60,699 nucleotides of DNA from an uncultured Lentisphaerota bacterium (GTDB lineage Bacteria; Verrucomicrobiota; Lentisphaeria; Victivallales; UBA1829). The position numbers and the translations under genes are program-made. Positions 8,701-16,119 of this stretch are shown piece after piece (the first letter of the stretch is position 1; every line of letters starts with the position of its first letter). Location of the stretch: contig ONQZ01000014.1 of the NCBI GenBank assembly GCA_900320095.1, positions 1 to 60,699 of the forward strand, in the 5' to 3' direction. Under the pieces are notes generated by a model. It saw nothing but the letters and a program-made list of their open reading frames with translations. It did not search any database and was not told where the DNA came from.

Positions 8701-11124
8701 GGCGCCGCCGTTTTCGGTGATCCGCACCGCCGTGCCGCCGCTCTTGATCGTGGCCGTGCCGCCGGCGGAGACCACGATGTCCTGCACCGCGCCGCCTTCG
8801 GAAACCTGAAGCAATCCGTGCTTGACGACCTCGATATGGTCGGCCCGGCCGCCGGAGTAGACGAGGAGGCTGGTCCCCGATGTGACGGTCATGGAGCTCA
8901 TGGAGTCGGCTTTATCGAGGATCCCGTCCTTCGTGCCGCCGTAGTACACGTTCGCCTCGCGGTCGTAGAACGAGACGACGGCGTCCTTTTCCGCGGTATA
9001 ATTCCGCTTCCACGGGTTGAAGTCCAGGATCGCTGTGCCGCCGCTGGAGATCGTCAGCTTGCCGTCCATGGCGATCTCGACGCCCTCCAGCAGGCCGCCG
9101 CCGGAGACCGTGACGCTGCCGCCCGCGGAGATATAGACCTTCGACGCCGATCCGCTGTAGCCGATCCCGAGACTGCCGCCGCGGTCGATCCGGAGATCGC
9201 CCGCCGTGCCGCCGAGGATCGCGACTTTGCCGCCGCTTTTGATCTCGGTCTTCTCCGCCATGCCGCCGTCGGAGAGGACGAGGCTGCCGCCCTCGGAGAC
9301 GCGGATGTCGTCCGCCGTGCCGCCGCTGAAAATATGGAGTTCGCCGTTAAAGCTGAGCGCGACGTCGGTCGCCGCGGTGTTGGAGTGGATCGTGGCGGAC
9401 CCTCTGGAAAGATACATGCCGGAGAGCGTGTTGGACCGGAATTCGACGTTGTCCCCGCCCCAGCCGAGAACGTCCACGTATCCGCCGTTTTCGAGGACGT
9501 CGGTCGCTGATGCCCCGCCGTTGACGATGAGCGTGCCCAGGGAATTGACCTCGACGCCGCTCGCGAAGCCGCCCCAGCCGAGCCGTGCCGTGCCGCCGAA
9601 GTCGATCTCGATCTCGGTCGCCGAGGCTTCTTCGCCGATCTCCAGCATGCCGCCGCGCCTGACGGTCGCGCCGTCGACGGCCTGCCCGCTGGTGACGAAG
9701 ATGCTCCGACCCGCGTCCACGGTCATGCCGCTCGCGGATCCGGTCGGTTCGCCCCAGATTTCGAGATACAGGTATTCGTCGGAAAGGTCCAGCGTCCAGG
9801 TCTGGCCGAATAATTCGAGCGTCTCACCCACGGAGATCGTGCCGAGCGTGCTGCCGTCGAGGAAATTCATCACCGTGATCGTCTTGTCGAACCCGGATGC
9901 GCCCTCCGCGAGCATGTACGAGCCCTCCTCCTGAAAGCAGGACACCGAAAGCGTGAAATCGGGTATGTTTTCGAAGACAGAGAGGTCCCGGAACAGCGCG
10001 TCGCCGTCGGCTTCCACGCCGGCGATGTCGAACACGACCATGCTGCCCGATTCCGCGAAGACGCTTGCGCCGGAGAGATCGACCGGACCGGAGATCGTGC
10101 CGCCGCTCAGAAGATGCAGTTCGTTCGCCCCGATGACCGGAGCACGCAGCGCGCCGGACACATAGACCGTCCCGGTTCCGGCAAGCGACATGGCCGAAAG
10201 CGACGCGCCCGCCGCGATGTTGATCACGTCGAACCCGCCGATGGATTCGACGTGGCTGGAGCCGCCGGTCACGTTGAGCGTGAAGACGCCGGTGTTGACC
10301 GACGGCTTCTTATACCTCACGGTGGAGACCGGATACAGGTTGCCGCTGAAATACGTGCCGCTGAGATTGTATGTCACGTTCCCGAGGAGCGCGTCGCCGT
10401 CCCCGGAATCGTGGTGTACGGCGAACCCCATCGTCCCGTTGTTCCCCAGCCGGGAATCGACAACGTTGAACGTGACGTCCGCGTAGGACGATTCCGGCTC
10501 TTTGCTGTTCGAGATCCAGAACCATTTATCGTTCGATGCGACGACATGGTCCAGCGTCAGGGTGATCGAGGCGGGTTTCGCCTTGGTTCCGATCACGGAA
10601 TCGTGGATCAGGCTGATGTCTTCGTCGATCGCGGAGTTCCGAATCGTCACTGCGATGCTTCCAGTCTTGCTTCCGAAGGTGCAGGATTCGGCCAGGATGA
10701 ACTGCGGCGTGGGCCTGCCGGTGTACGTGGCGTCTCCGAGGACCGATCCCTCGATCAGCACGGACACGCTGCCGTCGAGCGTGCCCAGCTTGCCCGCCAG
10801 ATAACTCGTCCCGGCGGCGATCGTGCTGCCCAGGATCGCGATGTCGAGCGCGCCGGACGCCGTCGTCTCCGCCGCGACCGGGCCGACCGCGAGGACCGGA
10901 GCCGTCGAATCCGTCAGATGCAGGCTGACCGGAACCGCGACCGAAATGTCCGAGGTGAGGCCGTTGATATAAAGACTGTCGCCGGAGTGAAGCGCGGGGA
11001 CCGCTTCGTTCAGGACGGCGAACGCATTGACGCCGTAGTTCAGCACTTCCCCGGTCGTTGCATGTGTTTTCCCTGTGATGGCAGCGGTGTAGGACGGATC
11101 CACGTAGATTGTCTGGTTCGGCAT
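2752..11124 (-). CDS. Giant repeat adhesin 1 (AIDA-type repeats, Ig-like modules, FN3, FG-GAP C-terminus)
   Basis: 2790 residues. From the N-terminus: a beta-rich region without GGT repeats (DNA about 11,120-9,960); long arrays of roughly 20-residue repeats with VSSGGTA-like cores (about 9,700-7,850 and 7,150-5,830); three copies of an NGTYxLAxGAxxF / YTL module (near 9,800-9,950, 7,500-7,720 and 5,510-5,730); seven Ig-like modules with NGTVxFRAxDAAGN and VxNIDKxxP signatures (one near 7,200-7,490, six in tandem at about 5,470-4,000); one FN3-like domain; and a C-terminal FG-GAP-like region with DFDGDGKDS and DYNGDQKDD calcium-type loops, ending in WTVIA. There is no N-terminal signal peptide, so export probably depends on the C-terminus (inference). 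It is presumably a cell-surface adhesin. It has its own promoter (11247-11274) and a hairpin after the stop. Confidence 0.85.
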   Translation of the reverse strand: MPNQTIYVDPSYTAAITGKTHATTGEVLNYGVNAFAVLNEAVPALHSGDSLYINGLTSDISVAVPVSLHLTDSTAPVLAVGPVAAETTASGALDIAILGSTIAAGTSYLAGKLGTLDGSVSVLIEGSVLGDATYTGRPTPQFILAESCTFGSKTGSIAVTIRNSAIDEDISLIHDSVIGTKAKPASITLTLDHVVASNDKWFWISNSKEPESSYADVTFNVVDSRLGNNGTMGFAVHHDSGDGDALLGNVTYNLSGTYFSGNLYPVSTVRYKKPSVNTGVFTLNVTGGSSHVESIGGFDVINIAAGASLSAMSLAGTGTVYVSGALRAPVIGANELHLLSGGTISGPVDLSGASVFAESGSMVVFDIAGVEADGDALFRDLSVFENIPDFTLSVSCFQEEGSYMLAEGASGFDKTITVMNFLDGSTLGTISVGETLELFGQTWTLDLSDEYLYLEIWGEPTGSASGMTVDAGRSIFVTSGQAVDGATVRRGGMLEIGEEASATEIEIDFGGTARLGWGGFASGVEVNSLGTLIVNGGASATDVLENGGYVDVLGWGGDNVEFRSNTLSGMYLSRGSATIHSNTAATDVALSFNGELHIFSGGTADDIRVSEGGSLVLSDGGMAEKTEIKSGGKVAILGGTAGDLRIDRGGSLGIGYSGSASKVYISAGGSVTVSGGGLLEGVEIAMDGKLTISSGGTAILDFNPWKRNYTAEKDAVVSFYDREANVYYGGTKDGILDKADSMSSMTVTSGTSLLVYSGGRADHIEVVKHGLLQVSEGGAVQDIVVSAGGTATIKSGGTAVRITENGGAVGVEEGANVTFVPVTLSGLVITGGVITVHSGTSVIGLTGYNYSFAQLDLLRGGYVKDVDLFGWTVIAAGGVLENISVRNTPIYVSSGAKTYDVSLGRSGYMCVSSGGLVSGVAIVSGELYVQSGATATDIDWMPGQGKCTVESGAVVRYTNEISEVYYGSKNEILSHARVMAGKDVGWETSMYVMSGGTAVGNTVSAGQLYVSDGGIVKSTTLCHGGSGIVNRGGVMADTVIDLGGVMAVSRGGVASGVKLQSGNLDVYDGGVVRDLDVEDGLWFHVSSGGTVTGRIRFAGHPGGFFWGATLDFDLTRTAPDDEPLVNTIGFYENDHPDYSLTISSALQNGKYILAGDASTFNKTITVRDSSGFEHGTISLGATETFLGADYTLSLDGETLVVTISGDGERPDTVAPIVFDVGVDNIMPTDRDVTVTAEFYDDVKLASTLYRIGETGEWQDYTGGLVFAENATVYFKAVDTAGNESEIVGYEITNIDKDAPDVVSGLTVKNDSKAVFASKTYLDTTLGFNGWLYVSGGGTASGTNVKGMGKLYVSSGGTAMMTTIRDGGLVLLESGASGSGANINFGGRLVLSPGASYDNVNISPDGSMTLSAGASAKNVTVASGGCLFVFDDAQIDSLTVDFGAIINIANPAVVTNLFENGGYVNTTWKNISFAPNTFSGITISGGSATIHSGTTALDTTLGEMGAFYVYDGGRISGTTFNNGAFAHISSGAVADGVTLNSGGMIYVSSGGTALNILENCGGVVAEEGAVLSFIPNTISGYTATVVSMTLHSGSILYDLTAEVFGNVFVYDGGRVERARLNQGHLYIQSGGTATNIVVNNKDLLIVSSGGVATDILVTQADDANYAAVSIQVNGGTASNTTLRGKFSDVLASAKVQNNGQMIDTLVQYRGFLLLSSGGIARDTVVSSGGRMYVYSGGTASNTTVSSGGTMYAAGSARVTGRMTFSEDAVVDIDGAVFDFDISELAPKPNAIVNNLSVVTGLPQYVITVGDGQTNGTYTLAKGAKEFSGTITVRNTHDRRLGTLEVGGVLTVGTATYTLNKKDGELTLTVSGSFDPGPDAVPPTVTNIRANTTDPTHWDVVVTADFEDDVEVVSKWYRIGEDGEWKVYVNGATVSQNDTVYFKAVDFGNNESEIASYEVKNIDKIDPAPPTAYADITEPTTGEVRVTAEFSEDSVVREYMISYASYAVWLPYDGAVVMELNGEVTFRAVDAAGNSSFLIFKVNNIDHTAPVPPLVYADTTSPTNGPVFVTADFSEDSVFGEYSFDRETWHEYTAPVEFTENGTVWFRCTDEVGNVSTATYYYVNNIDKAAPEKPTASADITALTNKDVTVTAVFSNDTAVKEYSFDGETWLKYTDGVVMTKNGTVQFRAADAAGNYSEVVRFAVENIDKTVPEKPTASADVTELTNGDVVVTAVFSEDSVTKEYSLDGKKWIAYPDGGVVMTGNGTVRFRGTNAAGTVSDVVSFAVKNIDKVAPVKPTASADITALTNKDVTVTAVFSKDSVKKEYTLDGGATWQAYDDVGVIIIIINGTVGFRGTDAAGNVSEVTTLTVDNIDKVAPTAPTGLSAVVADRTVTLSWAASADDLAGVKEYVLTYSHDGEEFSTTTAETSFMLENVDFATWQWSVSAVDAVGNVSEIAAGEAFVVDQAAPTKKFVTKSDIDGNGVSDVMFVWTGGVSDVMFVWTGEHGEGNYQQGYWLNGTATWQSANAAHPSDWIPLGAHDMNNNGKADSVMFGNVYTETSGKGAYIGYYLDADDNSTPEHPTWQNIGYLNNEEDITWQNCVGNLNGEKNSIVWYAPDLYAVGIWVGQDEYPEWIHLSASFGGPDWNLVGCGDFDGDGKDSVVMSYNNGQFFYAVDIDGTTKSLGNSDWRGWNLRAIGDFLGDGRDDIVLFHEQTGSMVLCADGNLDDYKSIGQLAADDWFVVGAGDYNGDQKDDLLVRQYSTGMLGYYVCADQSQWVELGRGVDMQWTVIA
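3553..3652 (-). repeat. 100-bp segment identical to 12140-12239
   Basis: By eye, every base of 3553-3652 matches 12140-12239. The segment encodes the start of the FG-GAP module in both adhesins. Identity stops at 3652, exactly where the 33-bp tandem duplication of adhesin 1 begins its second copy, and sequences on both sides diverge. Confidence 0.9.
3620..3685 (-). repeat. 33-bp perfect tandem duplication in adhesin 1
   Basis: 3620-3652 and 3653-3685 are identical. The duplication is in frame and repeats GVSDVMFVWTG at the junction between the FN3-like domain and the FG-GAP module. Confidence 0.95.
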
Positions 11125-11246
11125 TGTCGTACCTCCGGATGTTTGATGTTTCTGTCCCGGACAAGCTGACGTTGTCAGGTGGATTTCCGCACAACTTTCC
11201 GGGATTTCGGACCATTCCGCGCGATATGATTATCGTAACGCCGGAT

Positions 11247-11274
11247 AATATAGCACGTTTCGGCTTTTTTTCAA
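11247..11274 (-). promoter_or_regulatory. Promoter of adhesin 1
   Basis: On the minus strand TTGAAA (11269-11274) and TATATT (11247-11252) are 16 bp apart, and TGC directly before TATATT gives an extended -10. It lies about 120 bp upstream of the start at 11124. Confidence 0.7.
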
Positions 11275-11350
11275 ATAGTAAAAAGGTTATTGTTTTTTTC
11301 TTTGTTTATTAGCTAAAGCAATTTGACGGTTGTTAGAGAAAAAGGCGGTA

Positions 11351-12235
11351 TTACGCAATGACGGTCCAGTTCATGTCAACGCCGCGGCCGAGTTCGACCC
11401 ACTGCGCGGTGTCGCCCGCGCTGTAATACCCCAGCATGCCGGTGGTATACTGGCGCACAAGCAGGTCGTCCTTCTTGTCGCCGTTGTAATCGCCAGCACC
11501 GACCACGAACCAGTCGCCCGCGTCGAGCTGACCGATGGACACGTAGCTGTCGATGTTGCCGTCGGCACACATGACCATTGCGCCTGTTTCCTTGTGGAAC
11601 AGCACCATGTCATCCTTGCCATCACCAAGGAAGTCGCCGATGGCGCGGACTTCCCAGCCCGACCAGTTGGCGCTGCCGAGGGACACGGGCGATTCGTCGA
11701 TGCCGACGGCGTAGAAGTACTGACCGTTGAGGCCGGACATCACCACGGAGTCCTTGCCGTCGCCGTCGAAATCGCCGCAGCCGACAAGTGTCCAGTCGTC
11801 GCCGCCGAAGCTGTTACCGAGCGTGACCCAACTGTCCGTGCCGTCGGTCCACGCGCCGAGCGCGTAGAGCTCCGGTGCATACCACACGATCGAATTGGCG
11901 GAACCTCCGGTCAGGTTGCCAACCTTGTTTTTCCACGCGATATCGTCGAAGTTCGTGAGGTAACCGATGTTCACCCATGTGCTGCCGTCCGGGTTGTCGA
12001 TCGCATCGGCGTAGTAACCGATGTAAGCGCCCTTCACATCGTTCACCACCACGTTGCCGACGAGTACGGAATCCGCTTTGCCGTCGCCCGTCATGTCGTA
12101 GCAGCCGAGGTTTTCCCATTCGGCTGGATGATTGCTTCCGGCGGACTGCCAGGTTGCCGTACCGTTCAGCCAGTAGCCCTGCTGGTAGTTGCCTTCGCCG
12201 TGTTCGCCGGTCCAGACAAACATCACGTCGGACAC
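11351..12235 (-). CDS. Detached FG-GAP C-terminal module of adhesin 2
   Basis: 294 residues, from the frameshift point to a TAA. The sequence is homologous along its whole length to the C-terminus of adhesin 1, including IRAIGDF-like and GDFDGDGKDS loops and the final ELGRGVDMNWTVIA. It has no ribosome-binding site and begins at a GTG inside a conserved motif, so it is not an independent gene. Removing one unit of the 8-bp tandem repeat at 12235-12250 joins it in frame to the upstream ORF to give a 1346-residue protein. As the sequence stands, the module is out of frame with the adhesin and probably not translated. Confidence 0.8.
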   Translation of the reverse strand: MSDVMFVWTGEHGEGNYQQGYWLNGTATWQSAGSNHPAEWENLGCYDMTGDGKADSVLVGNVVVNDVKGAYIGYYADAIDNPDGSTWVNIGYLTNFDDIAWKNKVGNLTGGSANSIVWYAPELYALGAWTDGTDSWVTLGNSFGGDDWTLVGCGDFDGDGKDSVVMSGLNGQYFYAVGIDESPVSLGSANWSGWEVRAIGDFLGDGKDDMVLFHKETGAMVMCADGNIDSYVSIGQLDAGDWFVVGAGDYNGDKKDDLLVRQYTTGMLGYYSAGDTAQWVELGRGVDMNWTVIA

Positions 12236-12239
12236 GCCG
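12140..12239 (-). repeat. 100-bp segment identical to 3553-3652
   Basis: This is the second copy of the shared segment. It encodes VSDVMFVWTGEHGEG and the following residues, and ends inside the 8-bp tandem repeat that causes the frameshift. Confidence 0.9.
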
Positions 12240-15200
12240 TCGCGCCGTCGATGGAAAGGGTCAGATACCCGGCGAAGTTGTTCAGCGTGTAGTCCACGCC
12301 GTCGATGTTCAGGGTGTTGCCGCAGGAGATGGCCCCGTAATCTTCGCCGGCGGCGCTCCGGATCGTGATGGCCTCGTCGAATCCCGCCGCGTTGTTCGCC
12401 AGATTGTACGTGCCGTTGGTCTGCGTACCGTCGACCGTGAGCGTGTATTTCACTCCGCCCGTGATCAGGGAAATGTCGCTCACGAGCGCGTCCGCGCCCT
12501 CCTTGGTCAGGCGCAGGTCGAAGTCGATGACCGAACCTTCGCGTGCGGAGACGACAGCGCCGTCCGCGATGGTGATCCGCCCCGCGAGCTTGCCGCCGCT
12601 TCCGATCTCGACGTTGCCGCCGGAGCCGACCGTCACGCCGATCGCGCGGCCGCCGCTGGAAACGCGGAGCCTGCCCGCCGAGTCGACGGAGGTATTGCTG
12701 GCGACGCCGCCGGAGACGTAGAAGATGCAGTTGGAACCGACGGTCGTGTCGATCGCGGTCGTCACGGAGTGCACCGTGGCGTAGTATTTGTTGCTGGCAT
12801 AATCCAGGACGAGGCCGGAGAACGTGTTTTCGACGAAGCTCATGGTCACGGAACCGTAACCCACGACGTATCCGCCGTTTTCCACGATGCCGGTGGCCGT
12901 GCCGCCGCTGTAAACCGTCAGGATGCCGCCCGGATTGACCACGGGGTCGACGGCTTTCGTCATGGAGTGCACCGTGGCGGAATCCTCCACGTCCAGGACG
13001 GCGCCGGAGAACGTGTTTTCGACGAACTCGACGGTGGCGCTGCTGGCGAACCAGATATTGCCGCCGTTTTCCACAATGCCGGTAACGGCGCCGCCATAGA
13101 TGGTCATGCTTCCGCCTTTGTTGACGGTCACGCCGGCCGCCGTGCCTTTGGAGACGAAGAGGATGCCTCTGCTGTTCACGACGGTGTCGTTCGCCGTACC
13201 GTCGTAGACGTCCATCGCGCCCCCGGATACGATGGTGGTGCTCGCGGCGGTCGTCCGGGAATGCACCGTGGCGGTGGCGCTCAGTTCAAGGCCGGTGAAG
13301 GTGTTTTCGACATACTCCATGTGCCCGCCGCTGACCCAGACCGCGCCGCCATTTTCCACGATGCCGGTGGCCGTGCCGCCGCTGCTGACCCAGAGGACAC
13401 CGCCGAGATTGACCTCGGTATTGACCGCGGAGCCGCCTTTGAAAACTTCCAGGTTGCCGTCGTTGAGGACGGTGTTGAAGGCAGTCGTGCCGGAGTGGAC
13501 CGTGGCGCCTTCCCATTGGCTCAGGACGAGGCCGGAGATGGTGTGGCTGACGAACGTGACGTTGGGGTCGTTATCGGCTTCGCCGTACACATAGCCGCCG
13601 TTTTCGGTGATCTGCTTCGCGACGCCCCCGGGGTTGACGTAGAGCCAGCCGCCGTGGTTGACTTCGATTTCCGTCACCGAGCCGCCGTAATTGATAAAAA
13701 GTTCGCTTTCATAATCGATCGTGACGCCGGTCATCTGCCCGCCGCTGGAGACGACGACTTCGCCCGTCTCGTCGATCATGACGGCGGTGGCGGATCCGCC
13801 GTTTTCGACGTAAAGCTCTCCCCCTCCGATGACGTTGACGCTGCTGCCGTACATGCCGGAGGTCAGATGGAATTCGCTGGTGAGGTCGCCGGTCAGGTCG
13901 GGCGCGCCGCCGCCGTCGCCGACCTTGACGGAGAGCACGGAATCGTCCAGCGCGAGCGTGTATTTCACGCCGCCGATGTCCATTTCTCCGCCGTCGACCG
14001 TGAGCGTGCCGAGCTCGGTCCCGGCGGAGTCCTTCACCGTGAGGGTCTTGTTGAATCCGGTCGCGCCATTGATGAGCTTGTACGTGCCGTCCATCTGCTC
14101 GTCTGCGACCGTAAGCGTGCAGGAGTACGAGCCGGACTTGATCGAAGCGAACGAGGCGCTGTCGACGAGAGAGTCGTCGTCCTCGGAAGCCTTCGCGATG
14201 TTCAGGTCGAGCGTGCCGCCGGAGAACGTGAGCCCTGCATTCCGCAGGATGCCCGTGACGATGCCGCCCGCGTTGACGATGACATCCTCGATCCGTGCAT
14301 CGGACGTTACCTGGTTCAGCACGCCGCCCGAGCTGACGGTGGTATTCTGAAGCCTCGCGACGTCTTTGAGTAAGACTTCCGCGTCTGTCACCGCGGCGTT
14401 TGTGAGCGAGCCGTATATAAGCAGGACTTGTGCGCCGTTTTTGATTTGCATGCCGTCGACTTTGGCCCCCTGGTATATCGAGAGATTGCCATTGATGACA
14501 AAATCGGACGTGGAGATCGTTCCCGCTCGGAGAAGGGCCGTGCCGCCGGATAGCACGGTCCCCCGCGTGAGAGTCCCGCTGCTGTAAACATCAAGCTCGC
14601 CGCCGGAGTGGACCTGGAAATCAATCGCGGTACCGCCGGACGTTAACTCCAAGCTGCCGCCGTGGCTGATCGTGGCGCTGTTCACCGTGCCCTTCTCGTC
14701 GACGGTGGCAACGCCGCCGGAGTGGACCGTGAGTTTTTTCAAGTCCCCATTTGCATAGAAAGAGCCGCCGCTGAGAAGCACATCGTTTGCCACGCCACCG
14801 GACCAGACATCAAACTTGCCGCCGTAGACCGTGGTGCTGTTTGCCGTGCCGCCGGACGAGACATAAAGGTCGCCGTCGTAGATCGCGGCGCTGTTTGCCG
14901 TGCCGTTTGCCAGGACAACGAGCTTGCCGCCGCTGACCTTTGCCTGATTCGCTATGCCGCCTGAGAAGGCCTCAAATCTGCCGCCGGCAAAGATACCGAC
15001 GTTGTTCGCGTTCGTGCCGGAATGCGCGGTAGCCGAGCAGTCGGATGAGAGTTCCAGATTCGAAAAAGTGTTCGGGACGAATTGCGCAAATGCACCGCTG
15101 TCTATAAAGACATAGCCGCCATTTTCCACGATCTGATTTCCCATGGCGCCTTCCCAAACTGTAAAACTGGCGCCGGAAAGAACCGTGGTGCTGGTCGCCA

Positions 15201-15399
15201 TGCCGCCAAGCTGAATCCACATCTTCGCGCCTGCGCTGAGCGTGTTGTTGTTTGCCACTCCGCCGGACTCGACAGTGCAATGACCGCTGAAATACGCAGT
15301 GGTAAGGAGCGCCGTGCCGCCGGAGGAGACGAACAAGGAATCGGTGGTGAGGATGAGTCCGGTGCTGGTCACGCCACTTTTGACGTTGATGTTTGCCAT
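12223..15399 (-). CDS. Adhesin 2 (AIDA-type repeats), frameshifted before its C-terminal module
   Basis: 1058 residues starting MANINVKSG, with an AAGGAT-type ribosome site before the ATG. It is almost wholly made of 20-residue VSSGGTA / VENGGYV repeats, expected to fold as a beta-helix. Two copies of the NGTYxLAxxAxGF + YTL module lie near 14,110-13,915 and 12,430-12,240. No signal peptide is present. The frame ends in an out-of-frame tail (ATACPT) caused by an 8-bp duplication; without it the ORF would run on into the FG-GAP module and stop at 11351. It could be a pseudogene, a phase-off state or an assembly error. It shares repeat type and end module with adhesin 1, so the two are paralogues. 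Confidence 0.8.
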   Translation of the reverse strand: MANINVKSGVTSTGLILTTDSLFVSSGGTALLTTAYFSGHCTVESGGVANNNTLSAGAKMWIQLGGMATSTTVLSGASFTVWEGAMGNQIVENGGYVFIDSGAFAQFVPNTFSNLELSSDCSATAHSGTNANNVGIFAGGRFEAFSGGIANQAKVSGGKLVVLANGTANSAAIYDGDLYVSSGGTANSTTVYGGKFDVWSGGVANDVLLSGGSFYANGDLKKLTVHSGGVATVDEKGTVNSATISHGGSLELTSGGTAIDFQVHSGGELDVYSSGTLTRGTVLSGGTALLRAGTISTSDFVINGNLSIYQGAKVDGMQIKNGAQVLLIYGSLTNAAVTDAEVLLKDVARLQNTTVSSGGVLNQVTSDARIEDVIVNAGGIVTGILRNAGLTFSGGTLDLNIAKASEDDDSLVDSASFASIKSGSYSCTLTVADEQMDGTYKLINGATGFNKTLTVKDSAGTELGTLTVDGGEMDIGGVKYTLALDDSVLSVKVGDGGGAPDLTGDLTSEFHLTSGMYGSSVNVIGGGELYVENGGSATAVMIDETGEVVVSSGGQMTGVTIDYESELFINYGGSVTEIEVNHGGWLYVNPGGVAKQITENGGYVYGEADNDPNVTFVSHTISGLVLSQWEGATVHSGTTAFNTVLNDGNLEVFKGGSAVNTEVNLGGVLWVSSGGTATGIVENGGAVWVSGGHMEYVENTFTGLELSATATVHSRTTAASTTIVSGGAMDVYDGTANDTVVNSRGILFVSKGTAAGVTVNKGGSMTIYGGAVTGIVENGGNIWFASSATVEFVENTFSGAVLDVEDSATVHSMTKAVDPVVNPGGILTVYSGGTATGIVENGGYVVGYGSVTMSFVENTFSGLVLDYASNKYYATVHSVTTAIDTTVGSNCIFYVSGGVASNTSVDSAGRLRVSSGGRAIGVTVGSGGNVEIGSGGKLAGRITIADGAVVSAREGSVIDFDLRLTKEGADALVSDISLITGGVKYTLTVDGTQTNGTYNLANNAAGFDEAITIRSAAGEDYGAISCGNTLNIDGVDYTLNNFAGYLTLSIDGATACPT
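12235..12250 (-). repeat. 8-bp tandem duplication that breaks adhesin 2
   Basis: CGCCGTCG occurs twice in tandem (12235-12242 and 12243-12250). With one unit the minus-strand frame reads SIDG-VSDVMF and joins the 1058-residue ORF to the FG-GAP module: 15399 to 11351 minus 8 bp is 1347 codons. With two units the frame ends at 12223. Confidence 0.95.
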
Positions 15400-15548
15400 G
15401 GTTGGAATCCTTTCGTGTTGTGTTTATATTTTTGAGCTTATGTTATGTCTATTTTGAGTTCGGATTCAGGAGAGAACGGAGGAAAGAAACCTCCCGACGC
15501 CGGATTGCGGTGTGAAAAAGTGCAGGATAAGCTTTTTTTCGCGTCCAC

Positions 15549-15577
15549 AATATATCACGCTCCCGCGCAAAATGCAA
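15549..15577 (-). promoter_or_regulatory. Promoter of adhesin 2
   Basis: On the minus strand TTGCAT (15572-15577) and TATATT (15549-15554) are 17 bp apart. The start codon is about 150 bp downstream. I see no gene in the 15400-15690 leader region. Confidence 0.7.
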
Positions 15578-15693
15578 GCCCGCCAAACGAAAAACCCCGC
15601 AACAGATCGCTCTGCTACGGCGTTGCAAGGCATTCCCCCTTTTCCCCCCCGCCAGCCGTGCTTCCAACTCCCCCCATCAGCATCTTCGCCTGA

Positions 15694-15894
15694 TACTCTC
15701 ATACCTCCGGCACAGCCGTGACCGTGGAGTATTTCGTGCCGGACACCCATAAAGACGGTGGCGAGTATCGTGTCAAGACGGGCAAGGTCGAGAAGATCTC
15801 GCAGGCGAGCCGTGTGGTCGTGATCGGCGGCGAATCTATCCGCGTGAACAGGATCGTCAGGATTGAAAGCGAGCTGTTCGCGGGGGAGTTTTAA
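15694..15894 (+). pseudogene. Remnant of a YolD-like gene (C-terminal part)
   Basis: The frame between a TGA at 15691 and a TAA at 15892-15894 encodes about 66 residues. The part VTVEYFVPD followed by a GKVEKI strand and GESIRVNRIVRIE resembles the C-terminal YolD-like fold (PF08863). There is no start codon or ribosome site that would make a whole gene, and upstream sequence is unrelated, so it looks like a leftover of a mobile or repair-associated gene near the recombinase. Confidence 0.4.
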
Positions 15895-15968
15895 TCGATG
15901 GCTAGCGCCAACGTTTGAGACGCACGATGCAAGTCAAAAAAGAGAAAACAACAGGAAAAACATTTAAT

Positions 15969-16110
15969 CCGGACGTAACGGACGTGATTCCTAAACTTAT
16001 TGCATATGAAAAAAGATATATACTGGATATCGTTTTGTTTTTATGTTTTGATATGCAGTATGATATATTTTTTAACAGAAGAAGTTGAGTTTTGCGTCCG
16101 GCACGTCCGA
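15969..16110. repeat. Paired inverted-repeat site B, next to the recombinase
   Basis: The left arm CCGGACGTAACGGACG (15969-15984) is identical to the left arm of site A. The right arm CGTCCGGCACGTCCGA (16095-16110) differs from that of A at two positions. The 110-bp spacer is very AT-rich. The right arm ends 9 bp before the end of the integrase gene. Confidence 0.7.
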
Positions 16111-16119
16111 CGTGCCTCT

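Noticed and set aside
2995..9510. A 2171-residue plus-strand ORF opposite adhesin 1
   Set aside because: It is the antisense of GC-rich repeat codons; composition is Arg/Asp/Val/His-biased with no domain, and adhesin 1 on the other strand is clearly real.
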